A stretch of DNA of 64,000 bases from Phialophora verrucosa (taxonomy: Eukaryota; Ascomycota; Eurotiomycetes; Chaetothyriales; Herpotrichiellaceae). The stretch's first letter is position 1. Every line of letters begins with the position of its first letter. The notes under the pieces are model-generated. The model was not told where the DNA came from and did no database searches. It saw nothing but the letters and a program-made list of their open reading frames with translations. Positions 43,928 through 55,747 of this stretch are shown piece after piece. The stretch lies in contig MSED01000003.1 of NCBI GenBank assembly GCA_002099365.1, forward strand, positions 3,162,001 through 3,226,000, in the 5' to 3' direction. Both the position numbers and the translations under genes were made by a program.

Positions 43928-45491
43928 GCTATATTGAACAATAGTGAAGACGATTGGAATGGGAATATGGCGGTTGCGAAGAAATCGTCCAAGCTGGGGG
44001 TAAAGTTGGTGGACTCGATGATGATGAAGATGTCGAGATTGTGTCAAGACCAGCGCTGAGCGAAGGAACAGACCTACTAGGGGAGGCGACTTATACGCGC
44101 TGTACCGCTCGAGGCGATGGGTCTTCCCTTCACTTCAGTGCCTCTACCACCTTCCTTCACTCACACCAAGTGAAATACTTGTCTGTTGTCGTCGATCAAC
44201 ACGCGTGGTCGTTACTGGTGGAGTGGGTGGCCGAATCGAGTTGACAAGAGGGTGTGTGTGTGTGTTGCCGATGCCGATGCTGTTGTGTCGCCGTTGGTGT
44301 TGATTTCGTCGAGGTTATGTCTCTCTGCTCCAACATGAGATGTTGAGATGAGAAGGAAGAGCCTGTCCGAGTAATACTAGGTCTTCATCTACCTTTGTAT
44401 CATCACATCCATCGTGCGATGAGTTCTGTTTGCTGCTCAGCAGCTGGAGACCCATCATATGCGATTTTGCCTTTGACCCTTTGCCGTATGCTTTATACTG
44501 TGATTGTGTTGCATCGGATTACTACATCGATTTATATTCTGTTCCATGTTCTTCCCGTCTGGATGCTCAACCCGGTGTAACTGATCTGATCCGACTAGTA
44601 CTGAGTAAAAAGAGTACATACGTACCTCCGTACTATGTCCTGCATATGTAGCACTCCGTGGGTGGTTCTGGTTCGGCAAAGTGCATTTAGCATCGTCCAG
44701 CGCGTTGGCCGATCTAAGATCCATGCTCCATGGTCTACGGTCCAGAATCCACAGTCCATCATCCATGGTGCAGGCTATACGATCTAAGGATCTACGATTT
44801 ATCCTTTTACTCTACTCTGGGCCCGTGGTTTGCTTCGTTCCTGCCACACGCACAGAAAGATGCACGCACAAAAAGTGAAGACAAAGAACAAAGGACCTGG
44901 CGTCTCCTTCTAAGCAAAACCTCAGCGCCATAGGCTAGTTACGTACATGTACGTATCCTGCCTACATGCATTGCATCGCATAGGATAGGATAGGATAGGA
45001 TAGAATGGTTGATTGATATGACGTTTGCGAATATGTCCGTAAATGTACAAATACTTATATGTACCGAGTACTTTCTTATATATATATTGTCATGAACTGC
45101 TGGTTCAGACAGCATATAAGCTAAGAGGTCCAAGTTCCAGGCATGAATTGCCAGGATTCTTAGTCTTTTTGGGCAATCCCTAAGGGACTGTAGACCTCTT
45201 CCTGACAATAGTTCTACTTAATAATAAAGTACTATAATGGGGATGATGAAGTTTACGGTGGAGCTAATTAGTTACGCGTGCCTGTACAAGTGTACAGGCC
45301 AAATTGCGTACTCTGATTGGTGCATTCTTAGCGTAGTACAGTGTGCCCCTGCCGAATACTTTGCCGCTTTCATAACAGTCTCTGTCCGGTTCTTACATCT
45401 CTGTTGTTTACCTGATGACGGGAACTTTCTTGCACTGACTCGTCCTTCCAGGATCATAGCCTCTCCCAGTCCTCGCCCGCCGCAGCAAATA
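43928..45491. other. AT-richer intergenic region
   Basis: About 1.6 kb without a supported gene. It contains a GT run near 44252-44264, a five-base tandem repeat at 44981-45003 and several ATATA runs (45070-45095). Confidence 0.45.
44981..45003. repeat. 5-bp tandem repeat (tagga)x4.6
   Basis: Exact tandem copies of tagga inside an AT-rich stretch. It is too short and not of the TTAGGG type, so it is not telomeric. Confidence 0.9.
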
Positions 45492-47074
45492 TCATATCGC
45501 CGCCGTGATTACCGTCTTCATGGTAAGATAGTCGTCCAACCCATATTTACTGCCTTCCCGACCGAATCCAGAGTGTTTGATGCCCCCAAACGGAACAGGG
45601 GCATCCGAGACCACACCCGTGTTGATGGCGACTATACCAGTCTCCAGGCTCTCGGATACACGGTAGGATCTTGCCAAGTCAGAGGTCATAATGTATGAAG
45701 CCAAGCCGACGTCTGAATTATTGGCTCTTCGGATCACCTCATCCTCTGACAAGAACTTCAACAGCGCGGCGACCGGCCCGAACGTCTCTTCCTTGGTTAC
45801 CTGCATAGTGTCGTCGACGTCGCCCAGGACGGTCAGCTCGTGGAAGTTCTTGCCTAGAGATGGAAGTCTGCGGCCACCTAGCAGGACTTTGGCTTTTTTA
45901 CCGACCGCGTCCTTGATATGGGCCTCGACTTTCTCCAGGCCATTGGTAAGTGGTCCGTGAGTGACGGATCCATCTGTGACGCTGAGTGCATTTCCGACGC
46001 GGAACTTCTTGACCTCCTCAACTAGCCTGGCGCTAAACTTCTCATAGATTCCTTCTTGGACGTATATGCGATTTGCGCAAACGCAGGTCTGCCCGGTGAC
46101 TTTGAATTTGGCCACGAGGATGCTCGATATCGCCGTCTCAAGATCGGCGTCGTCGAAAACGATAAACGCCGCATTCCCGCCAAGCTCGAGACTGAGCTTT
46201 TTCAAGGTGCGAGCAGACTGTTGATATAACAGTTTGCCGACCCTCGTCGACCCGGTAAAAGAAATCTTCTTGACGACCTCCGACTCGCAGAGAGCGAGGC
46301 CGAGTTTCGGGGTATTCTGACCTCCTGCCGTGACAATGTTCAGGACTCCCTTGGGAAGACCGGCGCGCTCGCATATCACGGCCAAGGCACTCGAAGAGAA
46401 CGGCGTCAGGCCATCAGGCTTCAGGACTATCGTGCAACCTGCGGCAAGAGCAGCGGCGATCTTGCGCACACCCATGGCCAGGGGGAAATTCCAGGGTGTA
46501 ATGAGGCCACACACGCCGATGGCTTCCTTGATCACCCGAGTCCTGGATGAAGAGCTGCTGTTTGGGATCACATCTCCATAGATGCGTGCTGCTTCTTCAG
46601 AGTACCACTCGAACAAATTCGCCGATAGTCTTTTGGCGAAAAGTTGACCACTATTAGCACAAGCCCGTCGATCCGTGGCGGTATGTAGATCTCTCAGAGA
46701 AAAAGGAAAATATCGAAGGAGACTCACAAAACTTCTCCCTTGGCATCTGCTTGAGCCTTGCCGTTCTCGAGGGTGATGATGGTACTGAGATCCGCTTGAT
46801 GCTGGATCAGAAGCTCAAACACCTTGTGGAGCACTCGCCCACGTTGGCGACCAGCCAGACGCTTCCAACCCTCCGATGCCCTCGACGCGGCTTGAATCGC
46901 ATCGTTCAAGTCATCGAGGTCCGACTCCGGCACAGATCCGATGGTCGTGTCGGTCGCTGGGCTTCTGACCTCGAACGTTTGGCTAGATTTGGCGGATACC
47001 CATTGCCCGTCGATGTACGTCTTGTCGACGACGAAAAGACTCGGGTCTTTCAATGACGATATTGCGGAGGACAT
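45492..47074 (-). CDS. Aldehyde dehydrogenase, succinate-semialdehyde type
   Basis: NAD(P)-dependent aldehyde dehydrogenase, closest in pattern to succinate-semialdehyde dehydrogenase of the GABA shunt (UGA2/GabD). Two exons on the minus strand, 47074-46728 and 46629-45492, give 494 residues. Marks: ITPWNFPLAMGVRKIAAALA, KPDGLTPFSS (usually KPAEQTP, here with Asp-Gly), FTGSTRVGK, ELGGNAAFIVFDDADLE (Glu264), catalytic Cys298 in GQTCVCANR, EETFGPVAALLKF and the end PFGGIKHSGFGREG. The GQTCVCANRI block with two cysteines is typical of succinate-semialdehyde enzymes. It lies directly behind the permease gene on the same strand (762 bases between), which fits uptake and oxidation of one substrate. 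Confidence 0.88.
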
Positions 47075-47836
47075 CGCTACTTGGGGGGGGGGTTGACTGT
47101 TACACGGACAGAGAGATGGACTTCTCGTTGTTGTCCTCACTATTGCGAGACGGTAATAATAATTATAATATATGGTTTCCCATTGTTGTAATCTGGTCCA
47201 GGGTTTCGTTTGGTGCTTAGGTAGGTACCTAAGGCGTCATGGAGGCATTACCATCCTATGCTTGACGTCTCTGAAGGAGACTAAACCCTTTGGCGTAATG
47301 CTACGCGGGCGGAGAGAGGACCACCACCCCCCAGAACCACAGTCAATCTGATGTTATTGCTGGCAAAGAGTCTGTTAGGTTGGTTCCCACGGTGCCCGTG
47401 CATTCTCGAGTCATTTCATCCATTGGATCGTTCTTTTGGTCTGCAGTCCGAGACTCCGTCGACTTCGAAATTCTGGGCCCTAAACGACCGGGTGACGTCT
47501 GAAGAAAGGATGACATATTACTTGGTGGGCCCGGTGGCCTGCTCCCTCAGAGGATCAACAGCGGCGACTAAGCCAAGCGTAGTTTTGTCCAGTATTTACG
47601 AGTACATCATGATTTGAGAATCAAACTTGTGGAATGCACCGCTTGATTTCTGTCACTACCACATCCCTCGCCCTCTGCTTTCTGCCCTTGCTCAAATTGC
47701 TCCATCGCCTCTTGCCATCCATCCGTGTTAATCGAGAAAAAAAAAATTCAGAAAATCATCAACTGAATGAAAAGAGAAAAGTATATATGTACACCAAGCA
47801 TCGACACGTTTGTACAGGGATTGGTCGTTTTGTGGA
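47075..47836. other. Intergenic region (aldehyde dehydrogenase promoter)
   Basis: 762 bases between the permease stop and the dehydrogenase start, both on the minus strand. A run of nine A lies at about 47740. No further feature assigned. Confidence 0.5.
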
Positions 47837-49671
47837 TCATCCCCGTTTCTCATTGCCGGGCCCAGCATCAATCGCCTCGACCTCGTCCGTGTGGGAACTC
47901 GCCGACATATTCACTGACGGGTTCACCCCATCCAGCACGACGCTCGGGCCGACGAAGGTCTTGCGTTTCCCAAGGAACCAACTCAATCCAATGAAAAGAA
48001 GTGTACCCACGGCAATCACACTCAGGTAGTTCATATCTTGAGCACTCACAGGGAGAAAACTCGGGAAGCAGAACCACACAGTGTACATGGCGACCCATAG
48101 GCAGGAAAAGACGTTGCAGAACAATCCTGTCCACTTCCCCAGGGCAAATGGCCGAGGCGGCAAGACTTTATCACGGCCGCGCATGGCGACGAGGGCCTGA
48201 GGAACCGTGTATGTGACGTTCAGGCCCAAAATAGAGACCGAAATGAACGAGTTGAAGGCGGTCGTAGACCCAACATAGATCAGACCGTAAAGCGTGGCGA
48301 AAACGCAGGTCAGGACCGTTGCATTGACCGGCATCTTTAATCTCGGGTGGATCTTACAGAAGATATCGCTGAAGGGCAAGCCGTTGTCTCGGGAAAATGC
48401 CCAGACCAGACGTCCCGACGTAGCGTAACAGGAGATTGTGGCTGAAACGTACGCCAGCCACAGCCAGACGGTGAAGAAGAGAGCCACCCGGTCATTGCGG
48501 ATGGCCTGAAAGTAGACTGTCAGGTACGGCGTCGGGCTATTCATAATCTCGTCGAGGTCTGAGACGGAGAACATGAATGCAACGGTCCATGTGAAGACCG
48601 TGAATAGTCCTATGATCATGGTCAAGGCCATAGCTCGGGGAACATTTTTTCTAGGTTGGGGCATTTCTATTGTTTTTGGCGGGTCAGTCATTTATTTTCA
48701 TTTTGTCTCATCAACAACCGAAAGTGGGACTCGATGACTGACTTACCTTCAGAAACATGGGTGGCCGCGTCCAGGGCAATGAAAGAAAACATCCCCTGTC
48801 CAACACCAATCATGAACGCGACTCCGTTGTCCCAGCCACTGTTGTTGTTCCATTTCACAAAGACCGTTCGACCTGTTTGTTTGTGGTCGCTTCTCGCCAG
48901 GACTGTGATTGTGGACACGACGAACCCAATGCATGTCATCCAGAAACATGCGATTTCCGCCCGAGGCAATTGCTTGGGAAACAGAGTTATCAACGCCGTG
49001 GCAAAAGCCGTGAGGGCAACATAGATGAGGTAGATTTGCCACTGCGTTGCCACGTAGTCAGGGTGGTAGACAGCAGCCATGGCAGCAACGGCTTGTGCGC
49101 AGAAGATGCAAGACCCGGTGGACAGCATCCACCAGGAAAAGACACTCATCCAGCCGACTGTGTATGACACTGCAGCTCTGAATTTGGGAGGAGCGACCAT
49201 GAAAGAGAAGCTAACAGTCAAGTCAACCACGATTCCATCCGCGGGGAGTTTTTATTTTTGCAGAGGGCCTTACTGATATTGGCCACCTGAGGTCGGAAAG
49301 GCACTTGCCAGCTCGGCAAGACCAAGCGTGATGATACTGCATACCACGAAGCCAACGATCAGGCTGTATACAACACACGGTCCTCCACCAGCGATAAGAG
49401 GGATGGCAAAGACGGCCGAGTACGCAATCCAGGAGTTGGTGATGGTGAATGCAAGGGACAATGTTGACAAGGCGCCGAATTGGCGTGGCAACTCCCCCGT
49501 GTGACCTTGGGCACGAAGTTCCAACTCGTCGGCCGACAAGTTTTCGAGAGTGGAGTTCCCGACCACCTCAGGGTCGGCGGAGGTCGCCATAGAGTCCATG
49601 GTGAGATGTTTGGTCGTGTGCTGCTGAAGAGACTTCTCGTTGAAAGGTGATGCGCACATGGTGTCGGTCAT
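47837..49671 (-). CDS. Amino acid/choline/GABA permease (APC family)
   Basis: Twelve-span plasma-membrane permease of the fungal amino-acid/choline/GABA (ACT) type. Three exons on the minus strand, 49671-49274, 49210-48747 and 48666-47837, give 563 residues; both introns keep phase. Marks: FGALSTLSLAFTITNSW (family box after the N-terminal tail), AELASAFPTSGGQYH at helix 2-3, VSYTVGWMSVFSWW, FSFIALDAATHVSEEMPQPR (the SEE-P loop typical of this family), and YATSGRLVWAFSRDNGLPFS. These blocks are those of yeast Uga4/Hnm1-like permeases. Which amine is carried is not known. It is divergent from the Baeyer-Villiger monooxygenase gene. Confidence 0.9.
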
Positions 49672-50346
49672 GATACCTGGTCCACGACTATATGTCTGAT
49701 AATGTCTTCCCTAGATACTGTCCAAGCTTGCGAAGCTTGTGTACCCTGTTTTGATAGTCGCTCCTCGTTTGTCTGGGGAAAGATGGAATCAATCTCGTAG
49801 AAGCGATTGGCGATACCCACTAGACCTTAAATCGTTAGTTTAAGCGGCACCTGGCAGTGGGTCTCGGCTGACGCTGAAGAGACTATTAGGGGCGGTCTAA
49901 GTATACAAACTGTGGATCTGCCCCCCCAGATGAAGGGTCCAATGCCGCTTATCTAGGCGGGGCCACGGCTCTAAGGGTGCTACCTCCCTGCCTAAATTAT
50001 GACCATGATAACCTCGGGCTACGGCTTCTCACCCTGTCGCCAAGGGCGCGCCTATTTTTACCTTTTTTGGGTTAACGGTGCTCCGGCGACGTCAAGCTCG
50101 ATCGCCACAATCCCAGGTGGATGATGAGCCGCTTCTCTGCACATTCACCTGTTGTCACGATGTGTGCGACATGGGACACAGCCTGTGGAGATTCAGCGAA
50201 GGCGGAACTCCGCTGGGCTGGTAGACCATCCAAGGTACATGGCATATTGAGCGTTGGAACCTATAAAGGGCCCTTTACGGCATAATGAGGCCCTGAATGA
50301 GCTCCCGAGCTTCAGAGATCTACACGCTGGGCACGACCTCCTCTAC
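49672..50346. promoter_or_regulatory. Divergent promoter, permease / monooxygenase
   Basis: 675 bases between the divergent starts. The 9-mer TAAGCGGCA occurs at 49841-49849 (plus) and, as its complement, at 49943-49951 (minus). The second copy overlaps a GATA-type core (cttatc), the site class bound by nitrogen regulators of the AreA/Nit2 type. A tcttcgaa-like TATA was not found. A control role is inferred from position and recurrence. Confidence 0.45.
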
Positions 50347-52062
50347 ATGATGGCTCTCGACAACAAGGCTATACAGCTGGACGCCCTTGTGGTGGGTGCC
50401 GGATTTGCCGGCATTTACCAGTTATACACTCTTCGCAAGCTCGGTTACTCAGTTAGGGCCATTGATAAAGCTGGAGGTGTTGGGGGGACTTGGTACTGGA
50501 ACCGCTATCCTGGTGCCATGAGCGATAGTGAAAGTTTTGTGTATCGCTTCACTTGGGACCGAGAAGACCTGAGAACCTACCCATGGACTCATCGCTATTT
50601 ACAAGGGCCCGAAATTCGGCAATATCTCGAACATGTTGTGGACCGACACGACCTTCGCCAAGATATCCAACTCAACACCGAGCTATTGAGCGCAGAGTGG
50701 GATATTCAACAGAACAAATGGCGCGTGACCACCAGCACCAACCAAGTTTTCGTGGTTCGCTACCTGATCACAGCCCTGGGTTTGCTTTCCACGGCCAAGC
50801 TTCCGAACATACCAGGTTTGAAAGACTTCAAAGGAGAAATATGCCATACCTCCCGGTGGAGAGAGGATTTCGACTTGACCGGGAAGCGTGTTGGTGTCCT
50901 AGGTAATGGATCCACGGGCGTGCAGGTCATCACGGACATCGCGGCCCGAGTCAAGTCCTTGGTCAGTTTTCAAAGGTCTCCTCAGTACAGCGTGCCTAGT
51001 GGCAATGGGCCGGTCACGTCCGAGTATCGTCAGTCGTTGAATGAACATTACGACGACATTGTCGAGAGCCTGCCAAAAACTGCAACCTGTTTTGGCTTCA
51101 CCGAGTCGACCACGCCTTACGCCTCGGTGGACCCCGACAAGCGCGAGGAGTTATTCCAAAGCCTCTGGGACCAAGGCAATGCATTTAGGTTCATGTTTGG
51201 GGGGTTTTCAGACATTTCGACCGACAAAGACGCCAATGACGCCGCTTGTGCTTTTATCAAATCGAAAATTGCTCAGATTGTGAAAGACCCGGAAAAGGCG
51301 AGGAAGCTGATGCCCCGAGAACCATACGCACGTCGACCGCTCTGCGACGGCGGCTACTACAGGCAGTTCAATCGACCGCACGTTGACATTGTCAATCTCA
51401 GGGATACGCCGATTGACCACATCAGTGCCACCGGGGTCAAGACAACTGATGGTCAGTTTTACGAGCTGGACACCTTAATCCTGGCCACCGGGTTTGACGC
51501 TGTCGAGGGGGGTTACACTCGGGTTCAGATCAAAGGCAGATCTGGGGCTTCGCTGGCGAATCACTGGAAGAATGGTCCAACAAGTTACCTGGGGTGCTTC
51601 GTACCTGGCTTTCCCAATCTCCTTATGATCAGTGGACCGCAGGGACCCTTCGCGAACGCCCCTCCGAATATCGAGATGCAGATCGACCTGAACAACGAGC
51701 TGATACAGCGAGCCGAGAAATTGCGAGCGACTGGATCGGTGGCGGTCATCGAAGCGATTCCTGAGGCAGAGGCCGACTGGGGTGAACACTGTAACGACCT
51801 GGCCCAAGCCACCTTGTTCCCGTCCATTCCGTCTTGGATATTCGCCAATGTGCCAGGGGCTCCGGGACCCATCCCTCGCTTCTTCCTTGGTGGCGTTGCC
51901 AACTTTATGGCAGTTCTGGACGACGTGAGGAAAGCAGGCTACGACGGGTTCGCAGCTCCTCTAGGAAACGGTCGGAAGGAAGTCTGCAATGGCCCTTCAA
52001 GCAATGGTTCCCTGAAAAGCGTCGCTCTCGAAAACGGCACAGTCGAAGTTGCACTTGCCTAG
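50347..52062 (+). CDS. FAD-dependent Baeyer-Villiger-type monooxygenase
   Basis: Flavin monooxygenase that inserts oxygen next to a ketone using NADPH and O2. Single exon from ATG 50347 (a second ATG follows directly), 571 residues. Marks: FAD site GAGFAG (residues 17-22), GGVGGTWYWNRYPGAMSD with the strongly conserved WxxNRYPG-type block, the Baeyer-Villiger fingerprint FKGEICHTSRW (F-x-G-x3-H-x3-W, near residue 161), and the NADPH site GNGSTG near 187. The pattern and length match cyclohexanone/phenylacetone-monooxygenase-like fungal enzymes. Open frame extends upstream of the ATG without a start, so a short first exon is possible. It shares a promoter region with the permease. Confidence 0.9.
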   Translation: MMALDNKAIQLDALVVGAGFAGIYQLYTLRKLGYSVRAIDKAGGVGGTWYWNRYPGAMSDSESFVYRFTWDREDLRTYPWTHRYLQGPEIRQYLEHVVDRHDLRQDIQLNTELLSAEWDIQQNKWRVTTSTNQVFVVRYLITALGLLSTAKLPNIPGLKDFKGEICHTSRWREDFDLTGKRVGVLGNGSTGVQVITDIAARVKSLVSFQRSPQYSVPSGNGPVTSEYRQSLNEHYDDIVESLPKTATCFGFTESTTPYASVDPDKREELFQSLWDQGNAFRFMFGGFSDISTDKDANDAACAFIKSKIAQIVKDPEKARKLMPREPYARRPLCDGGYYRQFNRPHVDIVNLRDTPIDHISATGVKTTDGQFYELDTLILATGFDAVEGGYTRVQIKGRSGASLANHWKNGPTSYLGCFVPGFPNLLMISGPQGPFANAPPNIEMQIDLNNELIQRAEKLRATGSVAVIEAIPEAEADWGEHCNDLAQATLFPSIPSWIFANVPGAPGPIPRFFLGGVANFMAVLDDVRKAGYDGFAAPLGNGRKEVCNGPSSNGSLKSVALENGTVEVALA

Positions 52063-52562
52063 CTTGGATTCCTGTAGATAGGACTGATGTGATGGTACAT
52101 GGCGGCTCTGTGGTCAGAATTGAATAGGTATTAGAAGGGTGGCTGTGCTTGGTTTGGGGAATGTTAAGCGGCAACTCGGGCTGTAGGTTGCAGGCTGTCG
52201 CGAGGCCACAAGCCCTTATCGTGCCTTATCTACCTTAACTAGATTGCCACCCGCCGGCCCCCAAGATAAAGTGCGGGGATGCGGGTCCTGGTATCTCGTA
52301 TCTGGCTCGGTGGTATTTACTGCTACCTAAGATAACACTTGGTTCCCCCCTGGGAGTGGACGGTTAGTTAAAAGCCTTGGCCTTGTGACGCACCAGGCAT
52401 CGAACACCAGAACTGGCTACAGCTTGTTCCTACCACATTCGTTCCATTATCACCGTCTTTCTCTTTGGACATTCTGGCTATACCACACAGTGACAATTGA
52501 TCTGCAATACCTCCTGCTCACTCCGGCGTCTGTTGAACTCATGCTCGAACACTTCTGCCATC
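52063..52562. promoter_or_regulatory. Promoter region of the Zn2Cys6 gene
   Basis: 500 bases between the monooxygenase stop and the regulator start. It contains a third TAAGCGGCA (52165-52173; extended match TTAAGCGGCA at 52164-52173) and several GATA-type cores (ccttatct near 52220, aagataa near 52263 and 52327). Confidence 0.4.
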
Positions 52563-54743
52563 ATGCCATTTCGTTCTCGAGGCAAGTTTCCCCGCATTCA
52601 AGCAATGACTTGACTGACACCGAACCCGCCATCTAGCTGGTTGTCCACGATGTCGTTCACTGGTAGGCACTTCCTCTCACTCAAGCATCGACATACTGAC
52701 CAGCCGACAGAAAATCAAATGCGATGAGACCAAGCCAGGCTGCAGACAATGCCTGAAACGCAAAGTCACCTGCCCAGGCTACAAGCGTCATCTCAAATGG
52801 AGTGACAAACACGAAGTTTTCAATACATGGAGATCGAAAGCCCCCCCTGCACGAGACCCGGCGCCGCTCCCTACGCTTGATGATGGTCTTTCTGCCACTG
52901 GATCCAACCGGCTTGTCGAAGCGATTGAGCCAACTCGGATAGAACAACCAACCCGTCTTGTTGTCGCACAATCCTACGACGTGGACGGGAGCGCGGGCGC
53001 CCTGTCCTCATCCCAGACCACCCCCCAGCATTTCGACAATGGGGATCCCGTGACAGCTTCAACTGCCGCAAACAAATTCAACGATTACCCCGACAGAACA
53101 ACGGCGGACAGCTTGCGAGATGATCTTCGTGAATGGTTGGTAAGCCACGAGCCGATGGCACTCTTGGAACAGCAAGACTGGTCTTGGACGCTGGACAGGC
53201 CCGCGTTGGGATGTGATGAAGCTTCGACATTCGTGGGAACGGTGGATTGTCGGCAAGCGACAGCGTCACAGGGCAGCGAGTTCAACCAAGCCTTGGTGCA
53301 GTACTTTTTTGACAATCTGTGTGGTATTCACACAGTCCTCGATGACACCGCCGAGCGTTTCAAAGCCCTAGTCCATCGGTATCTCGGCTCACCTGCGCTA
53401 CTCCACAAGAGCATCGTCTGTATGGCGGCTGCCCATTGCTTCCAGGACGACGAGTCTATGCTCCCCATGTGCCTCGAGTGCCATACTGCTGCCGTCAGAT
53501 CTCTGTCCGAGGCTGTTTTCGAGATCGAGACAGTGGTGGAAGAATCGACAGGATCCCCCCGGAATTCGGCACTGTCCGAAAACAACATGCTTCGCAAATT
53601 GGAAGAAACATTGTTGGCATCCATCATCCTAGGCTTTTGCGCGGTAAGCTTGCCACTTCTCTGTCGTGACAAAAGTACAGTGCAGTTGACGTTGACAAGC
53701 CATGGTCGGACCCACGAGACCTTGGCCTACCACACCTCCGAGGAGGCAGGAAATTGTGCGAGTACCTGATCAACTATGACACGATGGACGGCAAAGCACC
53801 GGAAAAGGCGTTGGCAAATCCCGATCACCACTTCTTGATAGGCGCCATGTCTTACTGGGAAGCATGCATGGCTTTCGTCGTGGATCAGCCCAAGACCGTG
53901 TTGCAGTACCTGTATCCTTTCTGTCAGCCCACCGAGACAACATACATCCATATGTTCGCTGGAATCAGCCTGCCACTCTTCGTGACACTCGCTAGGGTTG
54001 GCATCTGCGTCCGCCAGAACAGAGCTTTGAGAAACATGGTCGGAGTAGGCTGGAAAGATCGTGATTCCTACCAGATTCTCGCTTCCGAGGTCATTCAAGA
54101 TGCAATCGAGCTCGCCGAATACGCCGTTGACTACCAAATCCCCCCCGACGAGACTTTCGACACGAAAACTCTGGGATCCTCGACCTACGTGCAAATGAAA
54201 GCTTTCGCGCAAATGTGCAAGTTTGCAATCTTGCTCGAGCTACAGCGAAACTTTCCCAGGCTTGTGGACCACCAACTCGACGATCATGAAACCCACGCAG
54301 TCCCACAAACCAAGCGCGATCGCTGGTATTTTGACCTGTCGGGGGCAGTCCTCCGCCATGCAAAGGACATTCCAGAAGGATCTACGTGTGGCCTGTACCA
54401 GACAATCTTGCTGATCATATGTGGGAGCGTCCTGCGAGTACCCAAGGCTTCAAAGTCACTTTTTCCCGAGATGTCAAGCGTGCAAGACAAAATGGAAGCC
54501 CAAGTGCTATCAACACTTGCAGACCAAGACGAGCTTGACAAACGTCGTGCCTTCATCCGACGGCGACTGCAGTCCAATTGTGCTTCCTTCGGCCTGCGTC
54601 AAGTCTTCTCCAGGGCCGAGCTGCTCCTGGAGGACGTCTGGAGAGAACTCGATACCGATACAGGCGAAGGTGAGGATCTTCGGTCCCGTCGTCACTGGAT
54701 CGACGTCATGACAGATCATAAATTGGAGACGTTCTTTGGTTGA
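52563..54743 (+). CDS. Zn2Cys6 transcription factor
   Basis: Fungal binuclear-cluster regulator, nuclear, likely to control neighbouring genes. Four exons, 52563-52581, 52637-52662, 52711-53643 and 53700-54743, give 673 residues. Cluster: Cys9, 12, 19, 26, 29 and 36 (C-x2-C-x6-C-x6-C-x2-C-x6-C) in GCPRCRSLKIKCDETKPGC, then RQCLKRKVTC. This is complete only if the first intron (52582-52636) uses a GC donor (gcaagt) and ends in ctag. The third intron (53644-53699) ends in gttgacaag; with it the protein reads ILGFCAPWSDPRDLG, matching the usual fungal-specific domain region. The rest has the helical fungal transcription factor domain (YFFDNLCGIHTVLD; LLEQQDWSW). Confidence 0.82.
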
Positions 54744-54824
54744 GCACGGTAGATGGAGCAACTTCACTCATGTGGGAGATTTTCGCACTCCCAGGCTCTA
54801 ATGTCATCTATGTGTGCCAGAAAA

Positions 54825-55747
54825 CTAGCAAACCCAACCTCCGTCAACGTTGTAGACCGCACCAGTCACGAAGCTTGCCTCGTCCGAAAGCAAGAAGGCA
54901 GCCACGCGCATAATCTCCAGTGGATCTGCTTTACGCTTCTGCACCTGGGCTCGGATCTCATCCGAGTTCTCGACCGTGTCATTCGCCATCATGGGAGTGT
55001 CGGTGCACCCTGTGGATGACGTTCCCGTTAGGACTGCTTTGACCAACAATATGAGTCCTGGCTACTTACCTGGAGCGACGCAGTTGATGCGGATTCCCAC
55101 GTGCTCTTTCGCCGCACTACGGGTCAACCCAATGACGGCGTGTTTGCTGGCGCAATAGGCCGAAAATGTCGGCCAGCCAATTTGACCCTCGGTGCTTGCC
55201 GCTGACACCTAGCAAACGAACGATATCAGCAACAAGGACAACGAACACGTGCTCGGCATGGGATTTGCTCACGATGGAAGCGCCATCTTTCATGACACGA
55301 AGTTGGGCCCGGATGCAATTGAACACGCCCGTCGAGTTGACATCCATGACGAAGTTCCAGTTCTCATCCGTCTCCTCCACGACGGGGTTGACCCTGATGA
55401 CACCAGCCCAGTTAGCCGCTCCATCCAATTTATCAAACTTTTCGATGGTCCTGGAGATCCAGGCATCCACGGATGCGCTCTTGCGCACATCGACTTTTGT
55501 AGCAAGATGAGACGACGAGTTTTGCAGCGACTTGATGGTCTCGTTTAGGCCTTCCTCGTTGACATCGGCCAACGAGACGAGTGCTCCTCGCTTGGCCAGC
55601 AGCTGGGCAAGGACGCGACCTTGGCCGGACCCTGCTCCCGTAATCGCAATCTGTCGTTTTTAACAAGGTTAGTCAACTTGGGCCGCTGTTATCAGGCCCC
55701 TGCATTTGTGAAAAACGAACCACTTTTCCCTTGAAATCCGACGACAT
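54825..55747 (-). CDS. Short-chain dehydrogenase/reductase
   Basis: Classical SDR of 242 residues, substrate unknown. Four exons on the minus strand: 55747-55721, 55650-55273, 55208-55070 and 55009-54825; phases close throughout. Cofactor loop TGAGSGQG (residues 13-20), NWAGVI in place of the more usual NNAG, Ser in SIVSAASTEG, catalytic YCASK, and the family end EASFVTGAVYNVDGGW. The short first exon (MSSDFKGKV) is typical for fungal SDRs of this class. It is convergent with the Zn2Cys6 gene (81 bases between stops) and belongs to the presumed cluster. Confidence 0.85.

Noticed and set aside
44981..45003. Telomere-like repeat
   Set aside because: The unit is tagga, not TTAGGG, and there are under five copies inside unique sequence.
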